NCBI GenBank assembly: GCA_019637795.1
Contig: JAHBUY010000006.1
Span: 342,287 to 406,286, forward strand
DNA length: 64,000 bases
Direction: 5' to 3'
From: a bacterium
GTDB lineage: Bacteria > Desulfobacterota > Binatia > HRBIN30 > CADEER01
Under the pieces are notes generated by a model that saw nothing but the letters and a program-made list of their open reading frames with translations, was not told the DNA's origin and did no database searches. Shown here one piece after another: positions 25,602 through 34,164 of this stretch (positions are counted from its first letter, which is position 1; the number at the start of each line of letters is the position of its first letter). The position numbers and the translations under genes were made by a program.

Positions 25602-27389
25602 TCAGGTTCGCTTGAACCAACGCTCCAGGTCGCCCCGCGACAGCACCAGGAACGCCGGGCGGCCGTGCGGGCAGTTGCCGGAGAAGTCCACCGCGTCCAT
25701 CGCCTGCAGCAGGGCGCGCATCTGCGCCGGGGCCATGTTCTGGCCGACGCGGACGGCGCTGTGGCAGGCGAGGCGCGACAGCACCGCCTCGGCGGCCTGG
25801 TCGAGGCGGCGCGAACGCCCGATGTCGACCAGGTCGGTGGCGACGTCGCGCAGCAGGCCGACGGCGTCGTCGTCGGCGAGCAGCGCCGGCACGGCGCGCA
25901 CCGCGAAGGCGCCGCCACCGTAGGCCTCGACCTCGAAACCGACCGCGTCCAGCGTGTCGAGCTGCTCGCCGAGCAGCGCCGCCTCGCGCGGCCCGAGCTC
26001 GACCACCGCCGGCACCAGCATCTGCTGCCGCGGCACCAGGCCGCTCGCGTAGGCGCCGCGCAGGCGCTCGAAGGTGACCCGCTCGTGCGCCGCGTGCTGG
26101 TCGATGAGCACCAACTGGTCGCGCCCTTCGCAGATCAGATAGCCCTCGAACACCTGGCCGAGCGGCCGCAGCGCGGCGAAGAACCCGGCCGCCGCCGCGG
26201 CCGCCTCGACCGCCGGCAGCGGCGCGCTCGGGCGCGCCGGCGCCGGCGCCTCCAACAGGCGCAGCGGCGGCGCCGCCGGGGCCGCCCCGCGGTCGCCGCG
26301 CGGCGGGATGCGCAACGGCATCTGCGGGGGCGGCACGGCGCCCAGGGCGACGGTGGCGCGCGGCGCCTCGCCGCGCTGGTCGCGCAGGCGCGCCTGGACG
26401 CCGCGCGCCAACAGCTCGTGCACCGCGCCGCCGTGGCGGAACCGCACCTCCGACTTCGCCGGGTGCACGTTGACGTCGACCTCGCCGCACGGCACCTCGA
26501 GGAACACCGCCGCCGCCGGATACCGACCGTGCATCAGCAGCGTGCTGTAGCCGGCGAGCAGCGCGTGCGTCACCAGCTTGTCGCGCACGTAGCGGCGATT
26601 GACGTAGGTGTAGACCTGGCGCGGGCTCGGCAGGCTGAAGTGCGAATCGCTGAGCCAGCCGTGCACCAGCGCGCCGCCGGCGCGATGCGCGAACGGCAGC
26701 ATCGCCGCGGCGCGCTCGCGTCCGAACACCTGGCGGATGCGCTCGCCGTCGTCGGCCACCGCCGCCAGCTCGACCAGCGCGCGGCCGCCGTGGCGGAGCG
26801 TGAAGCCGACCTGCGGGAAGGCGAGCGCGGTGCGCGTCAGCAGCTCGCTGACGTGCCCCACCTCGGTCGCCGGCGCCTTGAGGAACTTGCGCCGCGCCGG
26901 CACGTTCCCGAACAGCTCGGCGACCTCCACCCGGGTGCCGATCGGCGCCCCGACCTCGCGCGCCTCGACCCGCCGCCCGTGCTCCATCACCACCCGCGTG
27001 CCGGCGAGGTCGCCGCCGCGCCGCGTCGTCAGCGTCGTGCGCGACACCGCGGCGATGCTCGCCAGCGCCTCGCCGCGAAAGCCGAGGGTGGCGATGGCGC
27101 CGAGGTCGTCCACCGACTGCAGCTTGCTGGTGGCGTGGCGGGCGAAGGCGGTGACCGCGTCGTCGGCGCCCATGCCCTCGCCGTCGTCGATCACCGCGAT
27201 CAGCGCCGTCCCCGCCTGCTCCAGCTCGACCGCGATGCGCCGCGCTCCGGCGTCGAGGGCGTTCTCGACCAGCTCCTTCACCACCGACGCCGGGCGCTCG
27301 ACCACCTCGCCGGCGGCGATCTGGTCGGCGATCTCGGCCGGCAGCACCCGCACGCGCCGGCCGCCGCTCGCCGCCGGCGCCTCGCTCAC
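25602..27389 (-). CDS. mutL: DNA mismatch repair protein MutL (endonuclease type)
   Basis: The 595-residue protein starts with GTG at 27389, overlapping the pgi stop as GTGA. The N-terminal GHKL ATPase has ENALDAGA, DDGEGMGADD and GFRGEALASIAAVS. A central Pro/Ala-rich linker (about 345-420) leads to a C-terminal dimerisation domain. That domain holds DQHAAHERVTFE (about 428-440), which fits the endonuclease motif DQHAx2Ex4E, and the late CPHGRP metal-site motif (about 571). MutL of this type nicks the error-containing strand itself, as in bacteria without MutH. No mutS or mutH is in the window. It lies between pgi and miaA. Confidence 0.95.
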   Translation of the reverse strand: MSEAPAASGGRRVRVLPAEIADQIAAGEVVERPASVVKELVENALDAGARRIAVELEQAGTALIAVIDDGEGMGADDAVTAFARHATSKLQSVDDLGAIATLGFRGEALASIAAVSRTTLTTRRGGDLAGTRVVMEHGRRVEAREVGAPIGTRVEVAELFGNVPARRKFLKAPATEVGHVSELLTRTALAFPQVGFTLRHGGRALVELAAVADDGERIRQVFGRERAAAMLPFAHRAGGALVHGWLSDSHFSLPSPRQVYTYVNRRYVRDKLVTHALLAGYSTLLMHGRYPAAAVFLEVPCGEVDVNVHPAKSEVRFRHGGAVHELLARGVQARLRDQRGEAPRATVALGAVPPPQMPLRIPPRGDRGAAPAAPPLRLLEAPAPARPSAPLPAVEAAAAAAGFFAALRPLGQVFEGYLICEGRDQLVLIDQHAAHERVTFERLRGAYASGLVPRQQMLVPAVVELGPREAALLGEQLDTLDAVGFEVEAYGGGAFAVRAVPALLADDDAVGLLRDVATDLVDIGRSRRLDQAAEAVLSRLACHSAVRVGQNMAPAQMRALLQAMDAVDFSGNCPHGRPAFLVLSRGDLERWFKRT

Positions 27390-28786
27390 ACCAGGGAACG
27401 CGTCGCCTTCGCCGCCAACCATGCCTCGACCTCTTCCCGATCCTCCCACGCCTTGCGCCCCGCCAGGCCGAACGTGAGCTGCCGCCCCTCGTCGGCCGCC
27501 GGCTGGTCCCAACTGTTCACCCGGTGCAGGCCGGCGGCGAACACCGTCGCCGCCTCGAACAGGAACACCAACTGGCCGATGGTGAAGGCGTTGATCTGCG
27601 GCACCGACAGGGTGAGCGACAGCCGCCCCCGCTGCTGCAGCGCCAGCTCGGTGGCGCGCTGCTCCGTATTGAGCAGCGCCCCCAACCCTTTGCCGCGCAG
27701 GTAGCCGACGCCCTCGAGGTCGCCGTAGGCGCTGGGGATCTCGATCTCGCGCCCGTGATCCTCGACGCGCACGAAGCAGACGACGCGATCGGCCGGGCCA
27801 TCGAGCCAGAGTTGCAGCAGCGCGTGCTGGTCGCTGACGCCCACCGCCGCCTGCGGCGTCGTGCCGACGGCGCGCGGCCGGCCGTCCAGGTCGACCGCCT
27901 TGCCCAGGCTCTCCGCCCACACCTGCGCGAACCAGCGCGCCAGGGCGCGCAGCCGGTCGCTGTAGGGCATCAGCACGACGGTGTGCGTCTGCGCCTGCGT
28001 CTCGGCGAGATAGAGCAGCGCCGCCAGCAGCAGCGCCGGGTTCTCCCACAACAGCGGCGAGCGCGTGCGCTGGTCCATCCAGGCGGCGCCGGCCAGCACG
28101 TCCTCGACCCGCACGCCGCCCACCGCGGCGGGGAACAGCCCGGCGGCGGTGAGCACCGAGAAGCGACTGCCCACCCCGGCCGGAACGGCGAGGTCGCGAA
28201 AGCCCTCGTCGTTGACGATCTGTCGCAGGCTGCCGCGCTCGGCGTCGGTGGTGATGATGACCCGGGGTTTGTAGTCGATGGCGCCGAGGGCGCGCAGCAG
28301 GCGATCGCGGACGATCATGAACTGGGCGATGGTCGATGCCGTCTCGCCCGACTTGCTGACCACGTTGAAGGCGGTGCGCGTCAGGTCGAGATCGTCGAGC
28401 AGGGCGCCGAGGCTCCAGGGGTCGACGTTGTCGGCGACCACGACGCGCGGCCCGCCGGCGCCGAGCGCGCTGAGCATGGCGCGGCTCCCCAGCGCCGAGC
28501 CGCCGACGCCGAGCACCACCAGGGTGTCGATCTCGTCGCGCACCTCGCGCGCCAGGGCGGTCGTGCGGGCGAGCGCCTCGGGCTGCTCGACCAGGTCGAG
28601 CACCGGCATCTGGCCGCCGCGCCGGCGCTCGGCGACGGTACGGACGCAGTCGGCGGCGCGCTCGGCCAGCGCCTCGAGGTCGGCGCGCGCCAGGCCACCC
28701 TCCTCCAGCGCCTCGCTCAGCATGCCGCTCGGGTCGAGGCGGACGGTCATCCGCTCGCGCACCGCCCGACGGCGGAAATCAGGCAT
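27386..28786 (-). CDS. pgi: Glucose-6-phosphate isomerase
   Basis: The ATG at 28786 is chosen because TAGGAAG lies six bases upstream; a longer form from 28813 has no such site. The 466-residue product has the two SIS sugar-isomerase domains: GVGGSALGSRAM (about residue 85), VVSKSGETASTIAQF (about 138), and late EGVGYLRGKGLGALLN and INAFTIGQLVFLFEAAT. It interconverts glucose 6-phosphate and fructose 6-phosphate. The length matches the shorter bacterial group rather than the 550-residue E. coli type. It is the first gene of the minus-strand run and is divergent from the heptose adenylyltransferase gene. Fructose 6-phosphate feeds both glycolysis and amino sugars for lipid A. Confidence 0.92.
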   Translation of the reverse strand: MPDFRRRAVRERMTVRLDPSGMLSEALEEGGLARADLEALAERAADCVRTVAERRRGGQMPVLDLVEQPEALARTTALAREVRDEIDTLVVLGVGGSALGSRAMLSALGAGGPRVVVADNVDPWSLGALLDDLDLTRTAFNVVSKSGETASTIAQFMIVRDRLLRALGAIDYKPRVIITTDAERGSLRQIVNDEGFRDLAVPAGVGSRFSVLTAAGLFPAAVGGVRVEDVLAGAAWMDQRTRSPLLWENPALLLAALLYLAETQAQTHTVVLMPYSDRLRALARWFAQVWAESLGKAVDLDGRPRAVGTTPQAAVGVSDQHALLQLWLDGPADRVVCFVRVEDHGREIEIPSAYGDLEGVGYLRGKGLGALLNTEQRATELALQQRGRLSLTLSVPQINAFTIGQLVFLFEAATVFAAGLHRVNSWDQPAADEGRQLTFGLAGRKAWEDREEVEAWLAAKATRSLV

Positions 28787-28888
28787 GCCGCTTCCTAACA
28801 CGCCGCCGCGCATCGAGTCGACGCTGCGCTGGCCGGCTGTCAGTCGCCGCGGTCAGCAGCCGCCAGCCGGCTGTGCTATCAGCCGCCG

Positions 28889-29392
28889 ATGGTCTCCGGG
28901 ATCCTGAGTCTGCCGGCGCTGCGGCGCCGCCTCGCGGCCGATCGGCGCGCCGGGCGGCGCGTCGTCTTCACCAACGGCGTCTTCGATCTGCTCCATCCCG
29001 GGCACGTGCGCTACCTGCGCGCCGCCCGGCGGCTGGGCGACGTGCTGGTGGTGGGGCTCAACAGCGACCGCTCGGCGCGCCGGCTGCACAAGGGGCCGGG
29101 CCGGCCGCTGGTGCGCGCGCGCGATCGCGCCGAGGTGCTGGCGGCGCTGGAGATGGTGGACTACGTGACGATCTTCGACCAGGACACGCCCTACGAGCTG
29201 ATCCGCGCGGCGCAGCCCGACGTGCTGGTGAAAGGCGGCGACTGGACCGTCGACCGCATCGTCGGCGCCGACCTCGTGCTCGCCCGCGGCGGCAGCGTCA
29301 AGTCGCTGCGCTTCGCCCCCGGGTACTCGACGACGCGCCTGGTCGAGACGATCGCCACGCGGGCGCGCCGCGGCGCGCGCAGGACGACCTGA
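28889..29392 (+). CDS. rfaE2: D-glycero-beta-D-manno-heptose 1-phosphate adenylyltransferase
   Basis: The 167-residue cytidylyltransferase-fold protein corresponds to the C-terminal half of HldE. The nucleotide motif is FTNGVFDLLHPGHVRYL (HxGH, about residues 27-43), followed by VGLNSDRSARRLHKGPGRPL and VLVKGGDW. It adenylates heptose 1-phosphate to ADP-heptose for the LPS inner core. The kinase half is a separate gene at 35700-36692, so HldE is split here. A -10-like TATCAG (28877-28882) ends only six bases before the ATG, with no Shine-Dalgarno sequence, so it may be leaderless; the -35 is poor. The first 25 residues before the motif are slightly longer than usual. Confidence 0.92.
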   Translation: MVSGILSLPALRRRLAADRRAGRRVVFTNGVFDLLHPGHVRYLRAARRLGDVLVVGLNSDRSARRLHKGPGRPLVRARDRAEVLAALEMVDYVTIFDQDTPYELIRAAQPDVLVKGGDWTVDRIVGADLVLARGGSVKSLRFAPGYSTTRLVETIATRARRGARRTT

Positions 29393-29409
29393 CCGCGATC
29401 CGACGATCG

Positions 29410-30966
29410 TCACCGCGCGGGCGCCGAGACGCCCCGTCCAGGGGAACGATGCCGTTCGACGGCGCCCCGCGGCGCGCCGCGGTGGTGAATGCTGGCGCGC
29501 CACAGGAGCATCGCCGCCACCGGGTTCACCAGCAGCGCCCACAACATCGCCGAGCGCAGGTCGCCGAGGGCGACGCTCAGGCGGCCGATGGTGTACGGCC
29601 CGAGCGCCAGGCCGATGAAGGTGACGACCAGCAGGTAGGCGGCCGACGCCGTGCCGCGCAGGCGCGGCGGCACGAGATCCTGCACGGTCGCCGCCCCGGG
29701 GCCGATCCACAGCGAGGTGCCGACGCCGACCAGCGCGTTGAGCGCGAATGCCGCCGCGGTCCATTCGCTGCGCAGCATGCCGACCGCGAACGGCAGCGGC
29801 AGCAGCGCCGCCGCGACGCCGACGTAGAGGCGCGCCGCGGCGGCCCGGCGGTGCCACCGATCCGCCCACAGCCCGCCCAGCGTGACCCCCAGCCAGCCGG
29901 CGGCCGCCGCGGTGCCGCCGAGCCAGAGCCCGGCCTCCGCCTCGCTGACGCCGAGCACGCGCACGAAGTACGGCGGCACCCAGAAGCCGACGCCGTAGCC
30001 GGTGAAGGCGAGGAGCGCGAAGCCGAGCGCCGCGTAGCGCAGGCTCGGCACGCCGACGATGGCCGCGTACCCGTCCGGATCGCGACGGCGCAGCGCCTGC
30101 GCCCACGACAACGCCGCGTAGGTGCCGATGCCGAGGGCGATCCACTGCGCCGGCGTGCCGAGCAGCGTGGTCAGCGCCCACGCCCCGACCGCGACGGCGG
30201 CGGCCAGCCCGAGGTTGGCGACCACCGCCGGGGCGCCGCCGAGGCGCGCCTGGGCGAGCAGCGTCAGCGGCGGCAGCACCGCGGCGAGCTCGTCGCCCAG
30301 GGCGCGCAACGGCCGCGGCGAGGGGCCGGCGCCGCCGTCGCCGCGCGCCGGCTCGCGCAGGCTCGCCACCCACAGCGCCAGCAGCAGCCCCGGCAGGCCG
30401 ACGGCGAGAAAGGCGACCTGCCAGCCGCGCAGGCCGAACGGCGCCGCGGCACCGGGAAAGGCCGCGTCCCAGCGCTCGACGATCAGGCCGCCGATGCCGA
30501 GCCCGAGGCCGGCGCCGATGTAGATGCCGCTGGAGTAGATGGCGAGCACGGTCGCCCGCCGCGCCGGTGGAAAGGAGTCGGAGAGCAGGGAGTACGCCGC
30601 CGGGTTGGCGCTCGCTTCGCCGATGCCGACGCCGACCCGCGCCGCCGAGAGCTCGACGAAGTTGCGCGCCAACGCCGAGGCGGCGGTCATCACGCTCCAC
30701 ACCGCCAGCCCGAGGGCGATCAGCCGCGTGCGCGTCCAGACGTCGGCCAGGCGGCCGAGCGGAATGCCGAACAGCGCGTAGAAGACGGCGAAGGCGGTGC
30801 CGTAGAGGAAGCCGATCTGGTCGTCGCCCAGCCCGAGATCGGCCTTGATGCGCTCGGCGAGGATCGAGAGGATCTGCCGGTCGAGGAAGTTGAGAACGTA
30901 GACCACGACCAGCAGCCCCAGCACGTAGCGCGCATAGGCCTCGGAGGAGCGGTCGGGGGGCGCCAT
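29410..30966 (-). CDS. MFS transporter, spinster-like
   Basis: This is a major facilitator superfamily protein of 518 residues from the ATG at 30966 (product starting MAPPDRSSEAYARYV). About twelve membrane helices are visible. Family landmarks are LNFLDRQILSILAERIK in helix 1, IPLGRLADVWTRTRLI after helix 2, and GIGEASANPAAYSLLSDSFPP. These match the spinster/YnfM-like group often annotated as sphingolipid or drug-type transporters; the substrate is unknown. A long charged loop (about 215-245) separates the halves, as usual. It is convergent with rfaE2 (17 bases apart) and divergent from rpmB. No Shine-Dalgarno sequence is evident. Confidence 0.85.
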   Translation of the reverse strand: MAPPDRSSEAYARYVLGLLVVVYVLNFLDRQILSILAERIKADLGLGDDQIGFLYGTAFAVFYALFGIPLGRLADVWTRTRLIALGLAVWSVMTAASALARNFVELSAARVGVGIGEASANPAAYSLLSDSFPPARRATVLAIYSSGIYIGAGLGLGIGGLIVERWDAAFPGAAAPFGLRGWQVAFLAVGLPGLLLALWVASLREPARGDGGAGPSPRPLRALGDELAAVLPPLTLLAQARLGGAPAVVANLGLAAAVAVGAWALTTLLGTPAQWIALGIGTYAALSWAQALRRRDPDGYAAIVGVPSLRYAALGFALLAFTGYGVGFWVPPYFVRVLGVSEAEAGLWLGGTAAAAGWLGVTLGGLWADRWHRRAAAARLYVGVAAALLPLPFAVGMLRSEWTAAAFALNALVGVGTSLWIGPGAATVQDLVPPRLRGTASAAYLLVVTFIGLALGPYTIGRLSVALGDLRSAMLWALLVNPVAAMLLWRASIHHRGAPRGAVERHRSPGRGVSAPAR

Positions 30967-31040
30967 GGTCGAGCGCGCATGGCACGATTCGCGGCGCCGC
31001 ACCATCGCCGGCCGCGGCGGAACCGGGCCGCCGCCCTTCG

Positions 31041-31070
31041 TTGCCCTTGGCGGCGGGACCGTGCTAGCTG
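31041..31070 (+). promoter_or_regulatory. Possible promoter of rpmB
   Basis: TTGCCC (31041-31046) and TAGCTG (31065-31070) are 18 bases apart, followed by a leader of about 40 bases carrying AAGGAG. The -10 box is a partial match, so this is tentative. Confidence 0.4.
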
Positions 31071-31113
31071 TCGTCGATTCCCCTCCGAGCGGAGCGGACA
31101 AAGGAGCACGCCA

Positions 31114-31302
31114 ATGCGTCAGTGCGAGATCTGCGGCAAGGGCCCGTCGGTGGGCAACAACGTCAGCCACGCCAACAACAAGACCAAGCGCCGCTGGAGT
31201 CCCAACCTGCAGCGCGTCCGCGCCAACCTGAAGGGCACGGTGAAGTACATCCGCGTCTGCACCCGCTGCCTGCGTTCGGGCAAGGTGCAGAAGGCCGCCT
31301 GA
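31114..31302 (+). CDS. rpmB: 50S ribosomal protein L28
   Basis: The 62-residue protein starts at the ATG preceded by AAGGAGCACGCCA, the clearest Shine-Dalgarno sequence in this part of the window. It carries MRQCEICGKGPSVGNNVSHA, SHANNKTKRRW and LQRVRANLKG, all typical of L28. Cys4/Cys7 and Cys49/Cys52 form two CxxC pairs, making this the zinc-binding (C+) version; organisms with C+ L28 often hold a zinc-free paralogue under Zur control elsewhere. L33, its usual operon partner, is not adjacent. It was not visible as a separate frame because the reading frame is open for long upstream. Confidence 0.95.
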   Translation: MRQCEICGKGPSVGNNVSHANNKTKRRWSPNLQRVRANLKGTVKYIRVCTRCLRSGKVQKAA

Positions 31303-31310
31303 GCACGCGC

Positions 31311-31378
31311 GTGACCGGTGACCGGGAGGGCGCTGCCCCGGGACCGGTCACGGGCACCGGCCACCGGCCACGCCCGTG
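31311..31378. repeat. GTGACCGG/CCGGTCAC inverted repeat after rpmB
   Basis: GTGACCGGTGACCGG on the left is echoed in inverted form by CCGGTCAC and in CCGGCCACCGGCCAC on the right. It fills the whole 73-base gap between the rpmB stop and the ridA GTG, starting eight bases after the stop. It could act as a terminator stem, though no T-tract follows. Confidence 0.5.
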
Positions 31379-31765
31379 AAGCCCCTCTCCACCCCGCACG
31401 CCCCCGCCGCCATCGGCCCGTACAGCCAGGCGGTCGAGCACGGCGGCGTCGTCTACTGCTCCGGCCAGATCGCGCTCGACCCCGCCAGCGGGCAACTGGT
31501 CGCCGGCGGCACCGCCGTCGAGGCCGAGCGCGCGCTGGAGAACCTCCAGGCGGTGCTCGCGGCCGCCGGCTGCACCTTCGCCGACGTGGTGCGGGTGACC
31601 ATCTTCCTGGTCGACCTCGCCGACTTCGCCACCGTCAACGAGATCTACGGCCGCTACGTGCGCGCGCCCTATCCGGCGCGGGTCACCGTCGGCGTGGCGG
31701 CCCTCCCGCGCGGCGCCCGCGTCGAAATCGACGCGCTGGCGGTGAAGCCGGTCGTCGGTCGCTAG
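31376..31765 (+). CDS. ridA: RidA-family 2-iminobutanoate/2-iminopropanoate deaminase
   Basis: The 129-residue protein hydrolyses reactive enamines and imines made by PLP enzymes such as threonine dehydratase. The family signatures IGPYSQAV (about residues 13-20), YCSGQIALDP and the catalytic Arg in YPARVTVGVAALPRGARVEIDA are all present. The Arg is the residue required for deaminase activity, so an active enzyme is expected. It starts with GTG at 31376, at the right edge of a palindromic repeat, and its TAG stop is followed at the next base by a family A element. Transcription from the rpmB promoter is possible. Confidence 0.93.
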   Translation: MKPLSTPHAPAAIGPYSQAVEHGGVVYCSGQIALDPASGQLVAGGTAVEAERALENLQAVLAAAGCTFADVVRVTIFLVDLADFATVNEIYGRYVRAPYPARVTVGVAALPRGARVEIDALAVKPVVGR

Positions 31766-31955
31766 CCTCGATGTGGCCGAAATGCGTTCACCACGGAGGC
31801 ACGGAGGCACGGAGGAACCTGGACAAGAGAGGGTTCGCGGGCGAGAGCCCCAACGCCATCAGGAATGGCCATGGGGATCGCGCCCGCCCGCCATTCCCAC
31901 GCTGCACCCTCCGTGTCTCCGTGCCTCCGTGGTGAACGTGGTTGTCGTATCGAGG
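31766..31955. repeat. MITE-like palindromic element, family A copy 2
   Basis: This is the best-defined copy: the left end CCTCGATGTGG and the right end CGTATCGAGG bound terminal inverted repeats of about 45 bases with CCACGGAGGCACGGAGG inside. The core closely matches the copies at 1004-1185 and 44245-44425. The left end begins at the base immediately after the ridA TAG. The element sits between convergent ridA and spoT; 61 further bases separate it from the spoT stop. Confidence 0.85.
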
Positions 31956-32016
31956 TCGGTTGTTGCGCCAGAGGGATCTGGCTCGCCGAACGACGAACGA
32001 CCCGACGCCCGGCCCT

Positions 32017-34164
32017 TCAGGCGCGCGGCCGGCTCACCCGGATGACGCCGCGCAGCTTGCCGATGGCGCGGATCACCTTGTTGAGCTGATCCGCCGTCCC
32101 GACCACGATCTCGAAGCTGTTGAGCGCCTGCTTGTCCGGCGTGCTCTGCACCTGGGCGCGGCTGATGTTGACGCCGACCCCGGAGATCGACTTGGTGATC
32201 GCGGCCAGCATGCCGGGCTGGTCGACACACACCACCTCGAGGTTGATCGGCCGCAGACCGTTGGCGCCGCTGGCCCACACCACCTCGACGCGGCGCGCCG
32301 GATCGCTCTCGAGGACGCGCGGGCAGTCCATGGCGTGCACGGTGACGCCGCGGCCGCGGGTGATGAAGCCGAGGATGCGTTCGCCGGGCAGCGGGTCGCA
32401 GCACTTGCCGAAGCGCACCAGCACGTCCTCGACGCCGCTCACCTGCACCCCGGCGCCCTGGCCGGCGACGCGGCGCAGGAACTTGCGCAGCGCCCCCTCC
32501 TCGCGATCGGCGCGGCGCGCCAGCTCCTCCTCCGGCAGCAGCTTCGCCAGCACCTGGGCGGTGGTGATCTTGCCGTAGCCGACGCTGGCGATCAGGCCTT
32601 CCTCGTCCTTCACGCCGAGCGCGTGCGCCGCCTGGTCGAGGCCGCCGGCGCGCTGCACCTTCTTGAGGTCGAGCTGGTGGCGGGCGAGGTCGCGCTCGAG
32701 GATCTCGCGCCCCACCGCCAGGCTGCGGGTGCGCTGCTGGTGGCGCAGCCAGGCGCGGATGCGCGCCTTGGCCCGACTGGTCTTGACCGCGCCGAGCCAG
32801 TCCTTGCTCGGCGTCTGGCTGGCGGTGGTGACGATCTCGACCGTATCGCCGTTGCGCAGGCGGTAGCGCAGCGGCACCAGGCGGCCGTTGACCCGCGCCC
32901 CGGCGCAGTGGTGGCCGACCTCGGAGTGGATGCGGTAGGCGAAGTCGATCACCGACGAGCCCTCGGGGAAGTTCAGCACGTCGCCCTTCGGCGTGAAGAC
33001 GAAGACCTCGTCGCTGAACAGGTCCTCCTTCACCGAGCCGAGGAACTCCTGCGGGTCGGAGACGTTCTGCTGCCACTCCAGGAGCTGCCGCAGCCAGGCG
33101 AAGCGCTGCGCCTCGGCGGCGCCGACCAGCTCGCCGCCCTTGTACTTCCAGTGCGCCGCGACGCCGAACTCGGCGACCCGGTGCATCTCGTGGGTGCGGA
33201 TCTGCACCTCCACCCGCTCGCCGTAGAGGCCGATGACGGTGGTGTGCAGCGACTGGTACATGTTGTTCTTGGGCAGCGCGATGTAGTCCTTGAAGCGCCC
33301 CGGCACCGGCTTCCAGTTGGCGTGCACGACGCCCAGGGCGCCGTAGCAGTCGGCCAGCGAGTCGACGATCACCCGGAACCCGACCAGGTCGTAGATCTGG
33401 TCGTAGAGCAGGTTCTCGCGCTGCATCTTGCCGTAGATCGAGTAGAAGTGCTTCGGCCGCCCGGAGACCTCCGCCTCGACGCCGGCCTCGCTCAGCTTCT
33501 TCGCCAGCACGGCGCTGAACTCGTTGATGTACTTGGTGCGCTCGGCCTTCTTCTTGGCGACGTTGCGCTTGAGCTGGTAGTACACCTCGGGGCGCAGGTA
33601 GCGCAGCGCGTTGTCCTCGAGCTCGTTCTTGAGCCAGGAGACGCCGAGGCGGTGCGCGATCGGGGCATAGATGTCGAGCGTCTCCTGGGCGATGTCGCGC
33701 TGCCGCTCGCTCGACAGGTGCTGCAGGGTCCGCATGTTGTCGGTGCGGTCGGCGAGCTTCACCAGGATGACGCGGATGTCGCGCGCCATGGCGAGGATCA
33801 TCTTGCGGAAGTTCTCCGCCTGCTTCTCCTCGCGGCTGGTGAAGTTCACCTGCGAGAGCTTGGTGACGCCGTCCACCAGGGTCGCCACCTCGTCGCCGAA
33901 CTCCGCCTTCACCTCGTCCAGGGTCGTCAAGGTGTCTTCGACCGTGTCGTGCAGCAGTCCGGTGACGATGCTCGGCACGTCGAGCCGGAGGTCGGCGATG
34001 AGACTCGCGACGCCCACCGGGTGGATGAAGTACGGCTCGCCCGACTGCCGCTTCTGCCCCTTGTGGACGACGCGCGAGAACTCGTAGGCGCGGCGGATGA
34101 ACCCGGCGTCGGCGGCGCTGTGATAGGCGCGCACCTTGCTGACCAGGTCCTCGGCGCTGGTCAT
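32017..34164 (-). CDS. spoT: Bifunctional (p)ppGpp synthetase/hydrolase
   Basis: The 715-residue RelA/SpoT protein has an N-terminal HD hydrolase domain with the motif LLHDTVEDT (about residues 68-77), a synthetase domain (about 225-365, including YDLVGFRVIV and ALPKNNMYQSLHT), a TGS domain (about 385-450: DVLNFPEGSSVIDFAYRIHS), and a C-terminal ACT domain (last 75 residues: GMLAAITKSISGVGVNISR). An intact HD motif means it should both make and degrade the alarmone, as in single-copy Rel/Spo proteins. Its ATG overlaps the preceding kinase gene as ATGA. The rpoZ and gmk genes usually next to spoT are not here, although yicC, a frequent gmk neighbour, is upstream. Confidence 0.95.
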   Translation of the reverse strand: MTSAEDLVSKVRAYHSAADAGFIRRAYEFSRVVHKGQKRQSGEPYFIHPVGVASLIADLRLDVPSIVTGLLHDTVEDTLTTLDEVKAEFGDEVATLVDGVTKLSQVNFTSREEKQAENFRKMILAMARDIRVILVKLADRTDNMRTLQHLSSERQRDIAQETLDIYAPIAHRLGVSWLKNELEDNALRYLRPEVYYQLKRNVAKKKAERTKYINEFSAVLAKKLSEAGVEAEVSGRPKHFYSIYGKMQRENLLYDQIYDLVGFRVIVDSLADCYGALGVVHANWKPVPGRFKDYIALPKNNMYQSLHTTVIGLYGERVEVQIRTHEMHRVAEFGVAAHWKYKGGELVGAAEAQRFAWLRQLLEWQQNVSDPQEFLGSVKEDLFSDEVFVFTPKGDVLNFPEGSSVIDFAYRIHSEVGHHCAGARVNGRLVPLRYRLRNGDTVEIVTTASQTPSKDWLGAVKTSRAKARIRAWLRHQQRTRSLAVGREILERDLARHQLDLKKVQRAGGLDQAAHALGVKDEEGLIASVGYGKITTAQVLAKLLPEEELARRADREEGALRKFLRRVAGQGAGVQVSGVEDVLVRFGKCCDPLPGERILGFITRGRGVTVHAMDCPRVLESDPARRVEVVWASGANGLRPINLEVVCVDQPGMLAAITKSISGVGVNISRAQVQSTPDKQALNSFEIVVGTADQLNKVIRAIGKLRGVIRVSRPRA

